A DNA stretch of 64,000 nucleotides. It comes from an uncultured Prevotellaceae bacterium. Its GTDB lineage: Bacteria; Bacteroidota; Bacteroidia; Bacteroidales; Bacteroidaceae. A program made the translations under genes and the position numbers. Where the stretch lies: positions 124,001-188,000 of the forward strand of contig ONCG01000003.1 in assembly GCA_900316285.1 (NCBI GenBank), read 5' to 3'. Below are positions 42,191 through 51,147 of this stretch, one piece after another (position 1 is the first letter of the stretch; every line of letters begins with the position of its first letter). The notes beneath the pieces were generated by a model. The model was not told the origin of the DNA, made no database searches, and saw nothing but the letters and a program-made list of their open reading frames with translations.

Positions 42191-43900
42191 CTAAATGCTT
42201 AATCTCATCTCGTCGACTCTGCAGCCTGGCTTCGTCATCGGCAACACATTGTCTTCTTCATCCACGGCACATTCCAACAGGTAAGGACCAGTTGCATTCA
42301 GCATCTCGGCAACACGTTCGTGCAATTTATCGCGGCTGAGGACAAGTCCATAGCTGATGCCATAGGCGCGGCAGATATCCTCGTAGCGAGGATTCAGCAT
42401 GTGGGTGAACGACCGGCGGCCTTCCCAGAACATATCCTGCCACTGTCGCACGTTGCCCAGATAGTTGTTATTGAGCAGAATCATCTTCAGCGGCAGCCGC
42501 TGTTCCATGATGGTTCCCAACTCCTGAATACTCATCTGGAAACCGCCGTCGCCCATGAAGACCACCACTTTCCGATCGGGCACGCCGAAGAGTGCTCCCA
42601 CACCGGCAGGCAGGCCAAAGCCCATCGTGCCTAAACCGCCACTGGTCACCAGCGACCGGCGCTTCGGGAAGTTGAAGTAACGGCAACCGAAGATCTGGTT
42701 CTGACCCACATCGGTCACAAGCACCGCATCGCCTTGTGTGGCTTCGGCAACTTCATTCACCACCTCACCCATGAGCAGCGGTCCTTCCTTTGGATGAATG
42801 GCGGGTTCGATGACTCGTTCCTGTTCAATTTTGTTCAGGGGCTCGAAGCTGCTAATCCACTCGCTGTGACTGGCCTTGTCAACCAGGTTCGTCAGAGCAG
42901 GCAGCGAGGCCTTGCAGTCGGCAACCACGGCGACATCGGTTTTCACATTCTTATCAATCTCGGCAAAGTCAATGTCGAGGTGGATGATCTTCGCCTTCGG
43001 GGCATAGGTCTCAACGGGTCCTGTCACACGGCCGCTGAAGCGCATGCCGATAGCAATAATCAGGTCCGTCTCCTGGGTTTTCAGGTTTACCGCATAGTTG
43101 CCATGCATGCCCAGCATGCCTACGTTCAGCCGATGCTGGCTTGGCAATGCCGAGAGACCGAGCATCGTCCGGCCGGCGGGAATGTCTGCCTTCTCCAAGA
43201 AGGCGAGCAGTTCGTCTTGTGCATTTCCAAGCTCCACACCCTGTCCGACGAGTGCCAACGGGCGTTGGGCCTGATTGATCAGGGCTGCAGCTGCCTTCAG
43301 CTGGTCCATGTCGATTTCAGGATAGGGCGTGTAGCCTGCCACCTTGTCGACGCTCACGGGCTCCCACTCGCAAAGTTCTTTCTGTGCATTGGTGGGGAAG
43401 TCGAGCACAACAGGACCGGGCCGACCCGTTCTGGCAATGAAGAAAGCACGGCTCACAGCCCAAGCCACATCCTTCGCCGAGCGAATCTGATAGCTCCATT
43501 TCGATATGGGTTGGGCCACACCCACCAGGTCAACTTCCTGAAAGGCATCGGTGCCCAGTTGTGAAATCGATACCTGACCGGCAATGATTACGACGGGCGT
43601 AGAGTCCATCATGGCATCAGCCACGCCTGTTAGCGTGTTGGTGGCACCAGGACCGCTCGTCACCAGGCTCACCCCTACCCTTCCACTCACGCGGGCATAG
43701 CCTTGGGCAGCATGAACGGCTGCCTGCTCGTGGCGCACCAGCACATGACGGAACTGGGCATCAGTAGGACGAGTGTATCGGTAGAGGGCGTCGTAGACGG
43801 GCATGATGGCACCACCGGGATAGCCGAAGATGGTCTCAACGCCTTCGGCCTTCAGTGCTCGCATCAATGCTTCCGCTCCTGTAATCATTGCATGATCCAT
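42191..43900 (-). CDS. ilvB: Acetolactate synthase catalytic subunit
   Basis: 569 residues from MDHAMITGAEALMRALKAEG (43900). The frame stays open 43 codons upstream, but that part encodes a hairpin sequence and is not conserved protein. Makes acetolactate or acetohydroxybutyrate from pyruvate with thiamine diphosphate and FAD. Seen: FGYPGGAIMPVYDAL, the catalytic Glu in VRHEQAAVHAAQGYAR, SGPGATN and the TPP-binding GDGGFQMS ... NNNYLG. Full length. A strong hairpin in the gap to ilvD may set its expression. Confidence 0.95.
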   Translation of the reverse strand: MDHAMITGAEALMRALKAEGVETIFGYPGGAIMPVYDALYRYTRPTDAQFRHVLVRHEQAAVHAAQGYARVSGRVGVSLVTSGPGATNTLTGVADAMMDSTPVVIIAGQVSISQLGTDAFQEVDLVGVAQPISKWSYQIRSAKDVAWAVSRAFFIARTGRPGPVVLDFPTNAQKELCEWEPVSVDKVAGYTPYPEIDMDQLKAAAALINQAQRPLALVGQGVELGNAQDELLAFLEKADIPAGRTMLGLSALPSQHRLNVGMLGMHGNYAVNLKTQETDLIIAIGMRFSGRVTGPVETYAPKAKIIHLDIDFAEIDKNVKTDVAVVADCKASLPALTNLVDKASHSEWISSFEPLNKIEQERVIEPAIHPKEGPLLMGEVVNEVAEATQGDAVLVTDVGQNQIFGCRYFNFPKRRSLVTSGGLGTMGFGLPAGVGALFGVPDRKVVVFMGDGGFQMSIQELGTIMEQRLPLKMILLNNNYLGNVRQWQDMFWEGRRSFTHMLNPRYEDICRAYGISYGLVLSRDKLHERVAEMLNATGPYLLECAVDEEDNVLPMTKPGCRVDEMRLSI

Positions 43901-43939
43901 ATCGTGATAATTCTTGTGTTGAAACATAAATAAGAAAAT

Positions 43940-43962
43940 GGGTACACCAGGCAGGTGTACCC
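43940..43962 (-). promoter_or_regulatory. Hairpin between ilvD and ilvB
   Basis: A perfect 9-bp inverted repeat GGGTACACC/GGTGTACCC with a 5-nt loop. On the transcript it is followed by ATTTTCTTATTT, so it could be a weak terminator, an RNA-processing site or a stabiliser inside the operon. Confidence 0.6.
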
Positions 43963-43983
43963 GCACTGGTTCTGTTGGTTGCA

Positions 43984-45792
43984 TCAGTCGATGACACGTA
44001 CACCGCCCTTGTCGGCACTTGCCACACACTGGGCATAGGCGCGCAGGGCTTTCGACACGGTGCGCTGACGTTGCAACTCGCGTGGGGCGCGGCTTTCCAG
44101 CTCGTCATCGTCGATCAGCACGTTGATGGTGCGACTCGGGATGTCAATCTCAATGATGTCGCCATCGCGCACCTTGCCAATGGCACCTCCCGAAGCTGCT
44201 TCGGGCGAGATGTGGCCAACACTCAGACCGCTCGTACCGCCAGAGAAACGACCGTCGGTGATGAGTGCACACGCCTTGCCCAGATGACGGCTCTTGATGT
44301 AGGAGGTGGGATAGAGCATCTCCTGCATGCCCGGACCACCCTTCGGACCTTCATGGGTGATGACGACGCAATCGCCTTCCTTCACACGTCCGCCGAGAAT
44401 GCCCTCGCAAGCGTCTTCCTGCGAGTCGAACACCACAGCGGGTCCGCTGAAGTGCCACAGCGACTCGGCGACGCCGGCGGTCTTCACAACGCAGCCGTCC
44501 TTCGCAATGTTGCCGAAGAGAACGGCGAGTCCGCCATCCTTTGTATAGGCATGCTGCAGGTCGCGAATGCAACCTTCGCTTCGATCGGTGTCGAGGGTTT
44601 CGTAACGCTCGGCCTGCGAACCCATCGCTGTAGAGAAGCGATTGCCGGGAGCGCTGTAGTAGATGGACTGCTCAGAGCGATGCTGGTCGGCTTCGCCAGA
44701 CGTGATGTCATACAGGCCGAGGGCCTCGCCGACAGTCATTCCATCAACACGGCGGCAGTCGGTGTGCAAAAGACTGCCCTTATTCAGTTCACTCATGATG
44801 CCCAGAATGCCACCGGCGCGGTTGCAATCCTGCACGGCGTATTTCTGCGTGTTCGGTGCCAGTTTGCAAAGGCAGGGCACTCGGCGCGACAGGGCATCGA
44901 TGTCCTGCATCGTGAAGTCTACGCTGGCCTCTTGGGCAACGGCGAGCAGATGCAGCACGGTATTGGTGGAACCGCCCATGGCGATATCAACAGTCATGGC
45001 ATTCAGGAAGGCTTCGCGCGTAGCCACCGAGCGAGGCAGCACGCGTTCGTCGCCGGCCTCATAGTAGGCAAAGGCATTCAGCACCACCTGTCGCGCAGCT
45101 GCACGGAAGAGTTTCACACGGTTCTCGTGCGTGGCGAGCAGCGTTCCGTTGCCAGGAAGTGCAAGACCGATGGCCTCGGTGAGCGAGTTCATGGAATTGG
45201 CAGTGAACATGCCGGAGCAACTACCGCATCCGGGACACGCCGTCTGCTCTACTTCGGCAAGCGTTTGGTCGTCTACATGATCGTCGGCGCCCATCACCAT
45301 CGCTGAAATCAGGTCTACATTCTGTCCGCGCCAACGGCCGGCTTCCATCGGTCCGCCTGAACAGAACACCGTGGGGATGTTCAGTCGCATGGCGGCCATC
45401 AGCATGCCTGGCGTCACTTTGTCGCAGTTCGAGATGCAAATCATCGCGTCAGCCTTGTGGGCCTCCACCATGTATTCCACCGAGTCGGCAATGACATCGC
45501 GCGAAGGCAGCGAGTAGAGCATACCGGAGTGGCCCATCGCAATACCGTCGTCAACGGCAATCGTGTTGAACTCGGCTGCATAGCAACCCATACGCTCAAT
45601 CTCCTCACGAACAATCTGACCGATTTCGTGCAGGTGCGTGTGTCCGGGAACAAACTGTGTGAACGAGTTTACAATAGCAATGATGGGCTTTCCCATCTGC
45701 TCACGCTTCATGCCTGTCGCCACCCAAAGGGCACGGGCTCCAGCCATTCGACGGCCATCGGTTGTCACTGAACTTCTCAACGGATGTATCAT
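43984..45792 (-). CDS. ilvD: Dihydroxy-acid dehydratase
   Basis: 602 residues. Third step of isoleucine/valine synthesis and first gene of the operon. Iron-sulfur ligands lie in [13 protein letters not shown] and [18 protein letters not shown]; conserved ends [12 protein letters not shown] and [10 protein letters not shown] are present. Promoter (45836-45843) with a 12-bp inverted repeat (45861-45900) upstream. The thioesterase gene lies further upstream on the same strand. Confidence 0.96.
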   Translation of the reverse strand: MIHPLRSSVTTDGRRMAGARALWVATGMKREQMGKPIIAIVNSFTQFVPGHTHLHEIGQIVREEIERMGCYAAEFNTIAVDDGIAMGHSGMLYSLPSRDVIADSVEYMVEAHKADAMICISNCDKVTPGMLMAAMRLNIPTVFCSGGPMEAGRWRGQNVDLISAMVMGADDHVDDQTLAEVEQTACPGCGSCSGMFTANSMNSLTEAIGLALPGNGTLLATHENRVKLFRAAARQVVLNAFAYYEAGDERVLPRSVATREAFLNAMTVDIAMGGSTNTVLHLLAVAQEASVDFTMQDIDALSRRVPCLCKLAPNTQKYAVQDCNRAGGILGIMSELNKGSLLHTDCRRVDGMTVGEALGLYDITSGEADQHRSEQSIYYSAPGNRFSTAMGSQAERYETLDTDRSEGCIRDLQHAYTKDGGLAVLFGNIAKDGCVVKTAGVAESLWHFSGPAVVFDSQEDACEGILGGRVKEGDCVVITHEGPKGGPGMQEMLYPTSYIKSRHLGKACALITDGRFSGGTSGLSVGHISPEAASGGAIGKVRDGDIIEIDIPSRTINVLIDDDELESRAPRELQRQRTVSKALRAYAQCVASADKGGVRVID

Positions 45793-45835
45793 AATGATTG
45801 CCTTTGATTCCTGAATAAATCTTTTTACGTGGGTG

Positions 45836-45900
45836 CAAAGGTAATCAATAATTATGAAATTTGCAACAATTTCGAAGAAATGTTTTCAAAATTGTTGCAA
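45836..45900 (-). promoter_or_regulatory. ilv operon promoter with upstream 12-bp inverted repeat
   Basis: TACCTTTG (-7 box) at 45836-45843. TTGCAACAATTT (45861-45872) and AAATTGTTGCAA (45889-45900) form a perfect inverted repeat 16 bp apart, at about -28 to -67, a good place for a regulator. The half-site shares TTGCAAC with the palindromes before the metal ATPase gene. Confidence 0.65.
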
Positions 45901-45952
45901 ATTATCACATTTTCCGTCTTCTTCGCTTAGAATTCTAAGCAAAAAGGGGCGT

Positions 45953-46837
45953 TTATTCAAATACAATCAGGCAGCGGCAAGCCTCAACGGGCTCCGCTTC
46001 TGCACTGCCATTCCCCTCGCCTTCTGAAGCGGGAGCAGGGCCGATGGGCCGATGGGCGATGCGTACGGCATACTCGCGGCCTTCGGTCACGGTCTCCACA
46101 TACAGGCATAGCTCGTCGCCGAGGTGCGATTCCGAGACATAGGCGATGTCGAGTCGGCGCAGACGGTGCTGCTGATACCACGCCATATCCCATAGATCCA
46201 GCGCATGCTCAATGTATTTGATGCTGTTCACATGGCCATTCATGTCGATATCGCTATAGGCAACCGGCACCACACGCATGAGTTCGGCCTGGTCGGTCAT
46301 CTTCACACGCGACGGCTTCGCAATCGGACATTCGGGGATGTACTCTTCTCCGGCAGCCACATAGCCGGTCAGCGCACCTTCGTTAATAGCCAGTAGGTCG
46401 GCAGGCTGGCGCGTCTCGGTATCAATCATCGCCCACACCGACCGTCCGTAGCCAAACACCTTGGGACTCTCACTATCTACACGAGCCGCAGGGTCTTTAC
46501 TCTCTGCACGTGGTTCCTCCGCTTCCAACTGCGCATCTGGCGCAAGTGAGATCCTGAAGTTACGGTTCGTGAAGAATCGCATCGCACTCTCCACCCACGT
46601 CTCCACATTAAACTTTGTGTAGGCAGGCGGCATCTCGTCCAGCTCAATGGCCAGTCGCGACAGCACCCAGGTCTTGTGAATGGTGTTCAGATAGAGCATG
46701 CCGAACCCGCGATCGTTCGAGTGGAAGTCGGCAGCATTAATCAAATGATTGCCCAGATGACTCATGAAGAGCCGTCCCGCATAATCGCAGTGGAACGGCT
46801 CTGCCATGAATGGATATTTTCCTACTTTACTTTTCAT
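45953..46837 (-). CDS. Acyl-ACP thioesterase with in-frame repeat insert
   Basis: 294 residues. Releases fatty acids from acyl carrier protein; two hot-dog folds as in plant FatA/FatB-type and bacterial relatives. Recognised by PFMAEPFHCDYAGRLFM, LARLAIELDEMP-like WVLSRLAIELDEMPP and YSDIDMNGHVNSIKYIEHAL (catalytic Asn/His). Between the two domains about 25 charged residues (EAEEPRAESKDPAARVDSES) are extra; their DNA carries a mini-hairpin and a word shared with the repeat at 921-940. In many Bacteroidetes this gene sits inside the ilv operon; here it lies upstream of ilvD, separated by the ilv promoter. Confidence 0.9.
   Translation of the reverse strand: MKSKVGKYPFMAEPFHCDYAGRLFMSHLGNHLINAADFHSNDRGFGMLYLNTIHKTWVLSRLAIELDEMPPAYTKFNVETWVESAMRFFTNRNFRISLAPDAQLEAEEPRAESKDPAARVDSESPKVFGYGRSVWAMIDTETRQPADLLAINEGALTGYVAAGEEYIPECPIAKPSRVKMTDQAELMRVVPVAYSDIDMNGHVNSIKYIEHALDLWDMAWYQQHRLRRLDIAYVSESHLGDELCLYVETVTEGREYAVRIAHRPIGPAPASEGEGNGSAEAEPVEACRCLIVFE
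46472..46545 (-). repeat. Mini-hairpin repeat in frame in the thioesterase gene
   Basis: CACGAGCCGCAGGGTCTTTA (46480-46499) matches 17 of 20 bases of the repeat at 921-940, and TGCGC/GCGCA at 46530-46544 is a mini-hairpin. The segment codes for the extra charged loop. Confidence 0.6.
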
Positions 46838-47129
46838 TCGTTATCACTCTATTAGTAGGTTTTGAATACTATTCGTCCTGAGGACGGAAATCGTGAATGT
46901 TCGTTCCCCATCAGCCACTACCCATCTCATTCTCGAACAATGTTCGCTTTCCCATAGTCTTTCGAGAGGGAGGAAACAACATCAGTCGAGGCATTCTTGA
47001 AGTCCCCTCCTCCTGGGAGGAGGGGGATGGGGTGGTAGCGAGTCCATCCCCCTCCCCCTTTGGGGAGGGACGGGGAGGGGCCCTCCTTTCCCCCTCCCTA
47101 CTGGGGAGGGGATAGGGGTGGGGCTTCCT
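46838..47129. repeat. Intergenic region filled with C/G-rich elements
   Basis: A mini-hairpin CGTCC-TGA-GGACG lies at 46874-46886, then from about 47000 several facing copies of CCCCTCCCC/GGGGAGGGG words up to the ompA-like stop codon. No gene seen. Confidence 0.8.
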
Positions 47130-48284
47130 TTACTTCACGTACACCACAGCCAGACGGTTCGACGTCGTGCCCTGTACGCCCTTACCAGTAGCCTCGTCAA
47201 CGGCAACGCCGCGAGTAAGCAGATACTGGGCGACAGCGTCGGCACGAGCCTGCGACAGGCGCTGGTTCAACTCGGGATTACCCTCAGGCGAAGCAGTACC
47301 AACAATCTGCACGTGCTTGCCAGCCTGGATGCTCGACAGAGCCTTGCGAGCGTCAGCGGTGAGTTCGCTCTTACCCTGTGCGAAGGTCACAAATACGAGG
47401 TCCTCAACCTTCACTTCGCGCACGATGTTCTTGCCAGCAACTTCCTTCACAACCTCTACTTCCTTCACAATCTCGCGAGGCTTCTTAGCCAATTCGTCGC
47501 GCAGACGATTGATTTCGGCATTCAAACCATCAATCTCAGCCTGGTCGCGCAGACGGGCAACGGTGAAATTATGGGTGCCGTTCGAATTCTGGAACTTATA
47601 GATGAAGCCGGCATTCAGCTGCACGTACATCTTATTAATATTATACTCCAAGCCCCGATGACCCAAAACGGCGAGGTCGGTACCCTTGCGGCTCGACACA
47701 ATCACATCGTTCAAACCCCAAGTCACCGAAGGCTCCACGTAGAACTGCCAAACCTTCTCGTCGCCAAGGTTGAACACAAAGTCAACAGCAGCCTTCGAAG
47801 TCATGTTGTTACGATTCACAATCTGGTTGTATTCAGGTGCCTTCACATAGTAAATGTCATCCACAGGCACCATCACACTCTTTGGATCGCCGAACAGATG
47901 GCCCCAGCCTATTCCGTACAAACCGACAACCTCAAACGAACGGGGCTCACCAGGATAACCTCCGAACCAGTTCGTGAAGTTCACCGTTCCCAGCAATGAC
48001 GAGTTCAGGAAGCGAACAAACGTGTGGGTAGCATTATAAGGTTTGTTCGAGAAGTAGGCATTGCTCTCCACGGCCAGACCAAACACCGGAGTGAACCAGC
48101 GGCCGATCCGCAGGCCTGCATTCGGGTCCAGACCATTCATCCACTTGTGGCCGGTAGCCTTGGTAGCAAGGCCGCCGTTGATGCCAACGTAGAAGTTATC
48201 AAACGTTTTGCTCTCAGTCACCGTCTGTGCCTGAGCACTTACTGCCATCATAGCGACAGCAAACAAAATTACGAGTTTTTTCAT
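47130..48284 (-). CDS. OmpA family outer-membrane protein
   Basis: 384 residues. Signal peptide MKKLVILFAVAMMAVSAQAQ, an N-terminal beta-barrel (about 25-245), a coiled linker with KEVEVVKEVAGK, and a C-terminal OmpA peptidoglycan-binding domain (FAQGKSELTADARKALSSI, IVGTASPEGNPELNQRLSQA with the RA-DAV motif). Anchors the outer membrane to the cell wall. The stop codon lies right at the edge of a C/G-rich repeat. It is followed upstream by the HU-like gene on the same strand, 110 bp away. Confidence 0.93.
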   Translation of the reverse strand: MKKLVILFAVAMMAVSAQAQTVTESKTFDNFYVGINGGLATKATGHKWMNGLDPNAGLRIGRWFTPVFGLAVESNAYFSNKPYNATHTFVRFLNSSLLGTVNFTNWFGGYPGEPRSFEVVGLYGIGWGHLFGDPKSVMVPVDDIYYVKAPEYNQIVNRNNMTSKAAVDFVFNLGDEKVWQFYVEPSVTWGLNDVIVSSRKGTDLAVLGHRGLEYNINKMYVQLNAGFIYKFQNSNGTHNFTVARLRDQAEIDGLNAEINRLRDELAKKPREIVKEVEVVKEVAGKNIVREVKVEDLVFVTFAQGKSELTADARKALSSIQAGKHVQIVGTASPEGNPELNQRLSQARADAVAQYLLTRGVAVDEATGKGVQGTTSNRLAVVYVK

Positions 48285-48394
48285 TTTCCTATTGAATTAA
48301 TTAATTACACTTACACCTTAATAATAAAGTAATCATTCTTAGAAAGCAATCCCCTCATCTCTCCACCGTTCGGGGGAAGAGCAGGGGACATGTT

Positions 48395-48823
48395 TCACTC
48401 CGGTTTCTTATATTTCGGAGCCTCCTCAATCGTGCAACCGTCGAAGAACCAGCGGTGAACACGGCGATCACCCATTCCCACTCTGTGGCCAGCAGGCGTG
48501 AAGTTGCACTTCAAACCTTTCATGTGCTTGCGAACGTCGAATTCCTCCGGATCGTCAACACACACACTCTTCACAGCCAACGAGAAACGCCCAAAGTCCT
48601 CCAGCTCTACAACGTAGCCTTCCTGCATACGCTCCTTCAGAACCGAAATCAGTTCCGTCAGCACCAATTTCACATCGCCCTTCGTTGCCGAGCAGCGATG
48701 CTCAATCATACGCTCAATCTCATCCTGGCTCACCGTGCCAGCTTTCACCGTCATAGCATGATACTTTCCAAAGTTCTTGCTACCCCGGATTTCATTCTTG
48801 TGCAATCTGTACAATACTGCCAT
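48395..48823 (-). CDS. HU-family DNA-binding protein
   Basis: 142 residues from MAVLYRLHKNEI (48823), the usual start for this Bacteroidetes HU-like family; the frame is open 17 codons further. These proteins carry an HU/IHF-like domain (about 1-125: YHAMTVKAGTVSQDEIERMI, LTELISVLKERMQEGYVVEL, DFGRFSLAV) and a short tail (YKKPE). They bind and bend DNA. The gene stands directly downstream of the 31-unit, 22-bp array, and its -7 box (49040-49047) is one of the units, so the protein may bind its own upstream region; that is inference. Confidence 0.88.
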   Translation of the reverse strand: MAVLYRLHKNEIRGSKNFGKYHAMTVKAGTVSQDEIERMIEHRCSATKGDVKLVLTELISVLKERMQEGYVVELEDFGRFSLAVKSVCVDDPEEFDVRKHMKGLKCNFTPAGHRVGMGDRRVHRWFFDGCTIEEAPKYKKPE

Positions 48824-48885
48824 AATCAAACTATTTAAAATGTTAACATAATAATCCAAATCACCAAGCACCACTTCAGCCTTCC

Positions 48886-49567
48886 AACAAGCATCTGCCC
48901 CTCAACAGCCAAACATCCTCCTGCCTTCCAGCAAGCATCTGCCCCTCAACAGCCAAACATCCTCCTGCCTTCCGACAAGCGCCAGCCCGTCTACCGACAA
49001 GCATCCTCCTGTCTTTGCAAAGCAATGCTTTCCACCTTGCAAAGATACGACAATATTTCTTAACTTGTATGCATCCATATCATAAAATAACTAAAATTAT
49101 CATCTAAATCAACTTATTTTGAAGAGTAAATCAACTTAAAATAATAAACAAAACAAATTAGTTTTACAATTAAAACAATCCATTTTTATAAACAAAACAA
49201 GTTAGTTTGATATATAAAATCATCTACTTTCAAAAACAATTCAACTTGTTTTAAAAAGCAAAATAACTTAATCTGAAAAATAAAATAACTAACTTTAAAA
49301 AGTAAATTAACTTATTTTATTCAGTAAATTAACTGATTTTACTCAATAAATTAACTTAATTTACCGCACAAATTAACTTATTTTACTGAATAAATTAAGT
49401 TAATTTACTGAACGAATCAACTTAATCTCTAAAACCACCTCAATCCTACAGCCTCACAACACCATATCTCCCCACTCCCCAAAGCATGTCTCCAGCCATT
49501 CAAAACCACTCCTCCAGCCACTCAAAACCAAACCACAATCCATCCCAATCCACTCACCCAACCATCA
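48886..49567. repeat. 31-unit array with a strict 22-bp period and drifting sequence
   Basis: Units start every 22 bp from 48886 to 49546 without slippage. Units 1-6 are C-rich (AACAAGCATCTGCCCC type, with a 44-bp duplicated pair), unit 7 contains AAAGCAATGCTTT, unit 8 contains the HU-gene promoter box, units 9-25 are AT-rich (AAATTAACTTATTTTACT type), units 26-31 C-rich again (AAAACCACTCCTCCAGCC type). An A-run at the start of the unit and the spacing are what persist. It is not a CRISPR array. Confidence 0.92.
49040..49047 (-). promoter_or_regulatory. Probable -7 box of the HU-like gene (TATCTTTG), inside the array
   Basis: TAnnTTTG on the minus strand. The context TATTGTCGTATCTTTGCA closely matches the candidate small-RNA promoter at 11413-11430. 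Confidence 0.6.
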
Positions 49568-49570
49568 TCG

Positions 49571-49613
49571 AAACAGCCCGTTTTTGCGTCACACATGCAA
49601 AAACGGGCTGTTT
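49571..49613 (-). terminator. Bidirectional terminator hairpin of the symporter gene
   Basis: AAACAGCCCGTTTTTGC and its exact complement, 17 bp, 9-nt loop, flanked by A and T runs. It lies 25 bp after the symporter stop codon and marks the edge of the 22-bp array. Confidence 0.9.
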
Positions 49614-49638
49614 TAATGTATCAAAAGTCGTTAAGTTT

Positions 49639-51084
49639 CTACCGCCATCCTTCCAAGTCGGCGTCGGGGAAGAGGTCGGGATTGAAGCGGGGTTCTTTCG
49701 TTCCATTGCGGCGTTGCTCCTTGAAGTCCTGAAGGAGGCGGAAGGCGTAGCGGCTTAAGAGGCAGACGGCAATGAGGTTGATGATGGTCATGAGTGCCAT
49801 TGCAAGATCGACGATGCTCCACGCCTGTTGCAAAGTCATGAAGCCACCCATGAGGACGACGACACCACTTAGGCAACGGAACAGGTTGACGGCCCATTCC
49901 TTGTTGCAGATGTAGCGCACATTCGTCTCGCCATAGAAGTAGTTGGCGATGATGGTGCTATAAGCAAATAGGAAAATGGCGGCTGTCAGGAACCAAGCCC
50001 CGAAGCTTCCGAGATGGTGATCCATCGCGTGAGCCGTGAGGATGATACCATCATCGTTGCCAGTATAAAGACCGCTCATCAGGATGATGAAAGCGGTACA
50101 GGTACAAATAACGAGCGTGTCGGTGAAAACACCCAAGCTTTGCAGCAAACCTTGATAGACGGGATGCGGAATAGAGGCTGTCGCCGCTGCATTGGGAGCA
50201 CTACCCTCGCCTGCTTCATTGCTGAAGAGACCACGCTTCACACCTTGCATGATGGCAACGCCGACTGCTCCTCCAGCAGCTTGCTCCCAACCAAAGGCGC
50301 TGCGGACAATCAAGCTTAGCATAGCAGGAATCGCCGTGAAGTTCACAACAAGAATATAAATTGCCAGCAGAATGTAGCCGAGAGCCATGAAAGGCACGAC
50401 CATTGCACAAAAGCGAGCTATGCGATGAATACCGCCAAAGATGATGACAAGCGTCATCAAAGCTAACCCAATGGCAACATATTCAGTAGGCACTTTAAAC
50501 GCCTCGCCGATGGCATCGCAGAGCGTATTGCTCTGAACGATTTGGTTCGCGAGTCCAAAGCCATAGATAATGAGCAGAGCAAAAAGAATGCCCATCCACG
50601 GGCGACGCAGACCATACTTCATGTAATAGGCCGGTCCGCCAAAGAAACTATCTTTTCCTTTCCGCTTAAAGAGTTGTGCAAGGGTCGCTTCCATAAAGGC
50701 CGTCGCCGCTCCCAACAATGCCATCACCCACATCCAGAACACCGCGCCGGGTCCACCCACGAAGATGGCACTCGCCACTCCAGCCAGATTGCCCGTCCCG
50801 ACTCGCGAAGAGAGGCTGATGGCAAAAGCTTGGAAAGATGAAATCTTCCGACCTATAGCCCCCTTCTCCGACACCTCCCCCTCAATTAAGAGAGGACTAT
50901 CTTGGTCTTCTCCCATAGATGGAGAGTTAGAGGGAGGCATGAACAGATTGCGCAACATGAGTGGCAACATGGTGAACTGCACCGCCCTGAGATTCCACGT
51001 GAAATAGAGCGCGCAACCCACAAGCATCGTAATAACGATGTAAGTCCAAAGCCAGTCGCTTAAAGCATTGAAGAATTCCATCAT
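49639..51084 (-). CDS. Sodium:alanine symporter (AGCS family) with in-frame repeat insert
   Basis: 481 residues, about ten membrane helices. Takes up alanine or glycine with sodium. Family signatures: SSRVGTGNLAGVASAIFVGG, GGPAYYMKYGL and KRGLFSNEAGEGSAPNAAA. Between the first helix pair and SSFQAFAISL about 30 residues (SNSPSMGEDQDSPLLIEGEV) have the look of a translated C/G-rich repeat and have no counterpart in the usual family sequence. Probably still functional because the loop is cytoplasmic. Single gene with its own terminator. Confidence 0.93.
   Translation of the reverse strand: MMEFFNALSDWLWTYIVITMLVGCALYFTWNLRAVQFTMLPLMLRNLFMPPSNSPSMGEDQDSPLLIEGEVSEKGAIGRKISSFQAFAISLSSRVGTGNLAGVASAIFVGGPGAVFWMWVMALLGAATAFMEATLAQLFKRKGKDSFFGGPAYYMKYGLRRPWMGILFALLIIYGFGLANQIVQSNTLCDAIGEAFKVPTEYVAIGLALMTLVIIFGGIHRIARFCAMVVPFMALGYILLAIYILVVNFTAIPAMLSLIVRSAFGWEQAAGGAVGVAIMQGVKRGLFSNEAGEGSAPNAAATASIPHPVYQGLLQSLGVFTDTLVICTCTAFIILMSGLYTGNDDGIILTAHAMDHHLGSFGAWFLTAAIFLFAYSTIIANYFYGETNVRYICNKEWAVNLFRCLSGVVVLMGGFMTLQQAWSIVDLAMALMTIINLIAVCLLSRYAFRLLQDFKEQRRNGTKEPRFNPDLFPDADLEGWR
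50843..50940 (-). repeat. C/G-rich dispersed repeat in frame in the symporter gene
   Basis: The segment encodes NSPSMGEDQDSPLLIEGEVS. Such Pro-Ser-Met-Gly-Glu peptides are what one obtains by translating the CCCTCTCC/GGAGAGGGG element family found between genes. Confidence 0.65.
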
Positions 51085-51147
51085 GATAGTTGTTCTATTT
51101 GCGGGTGGAATGGTTCTATGAAACGGGCGACGCCCTCAACAGATGTC

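Larger units (their letters stand above)
48824..49638. other. 815-bp gene-free stretch upstream of the HU-like gene
   Basis: Consists of about 60 bp of leader, the 682-bp 22-bp-period array (48886-49567) with a promoter box in it, and a terminator (49571-49613). Confidence 0.85.

Noticed and set aside
45925-45940. Perfect palindrome GCTTAGAATTCTAAGC as terminator of the thioesterase gene
   Set aside because: On the minus strand no T-run follows it; the T-run precedes the hairpin. It may still be a protein site.
48886-49567. 22-bp array as a CRISPR
   Set aside because: Units are contiguous without spacers, the sequence drifts and no cas gene is present.
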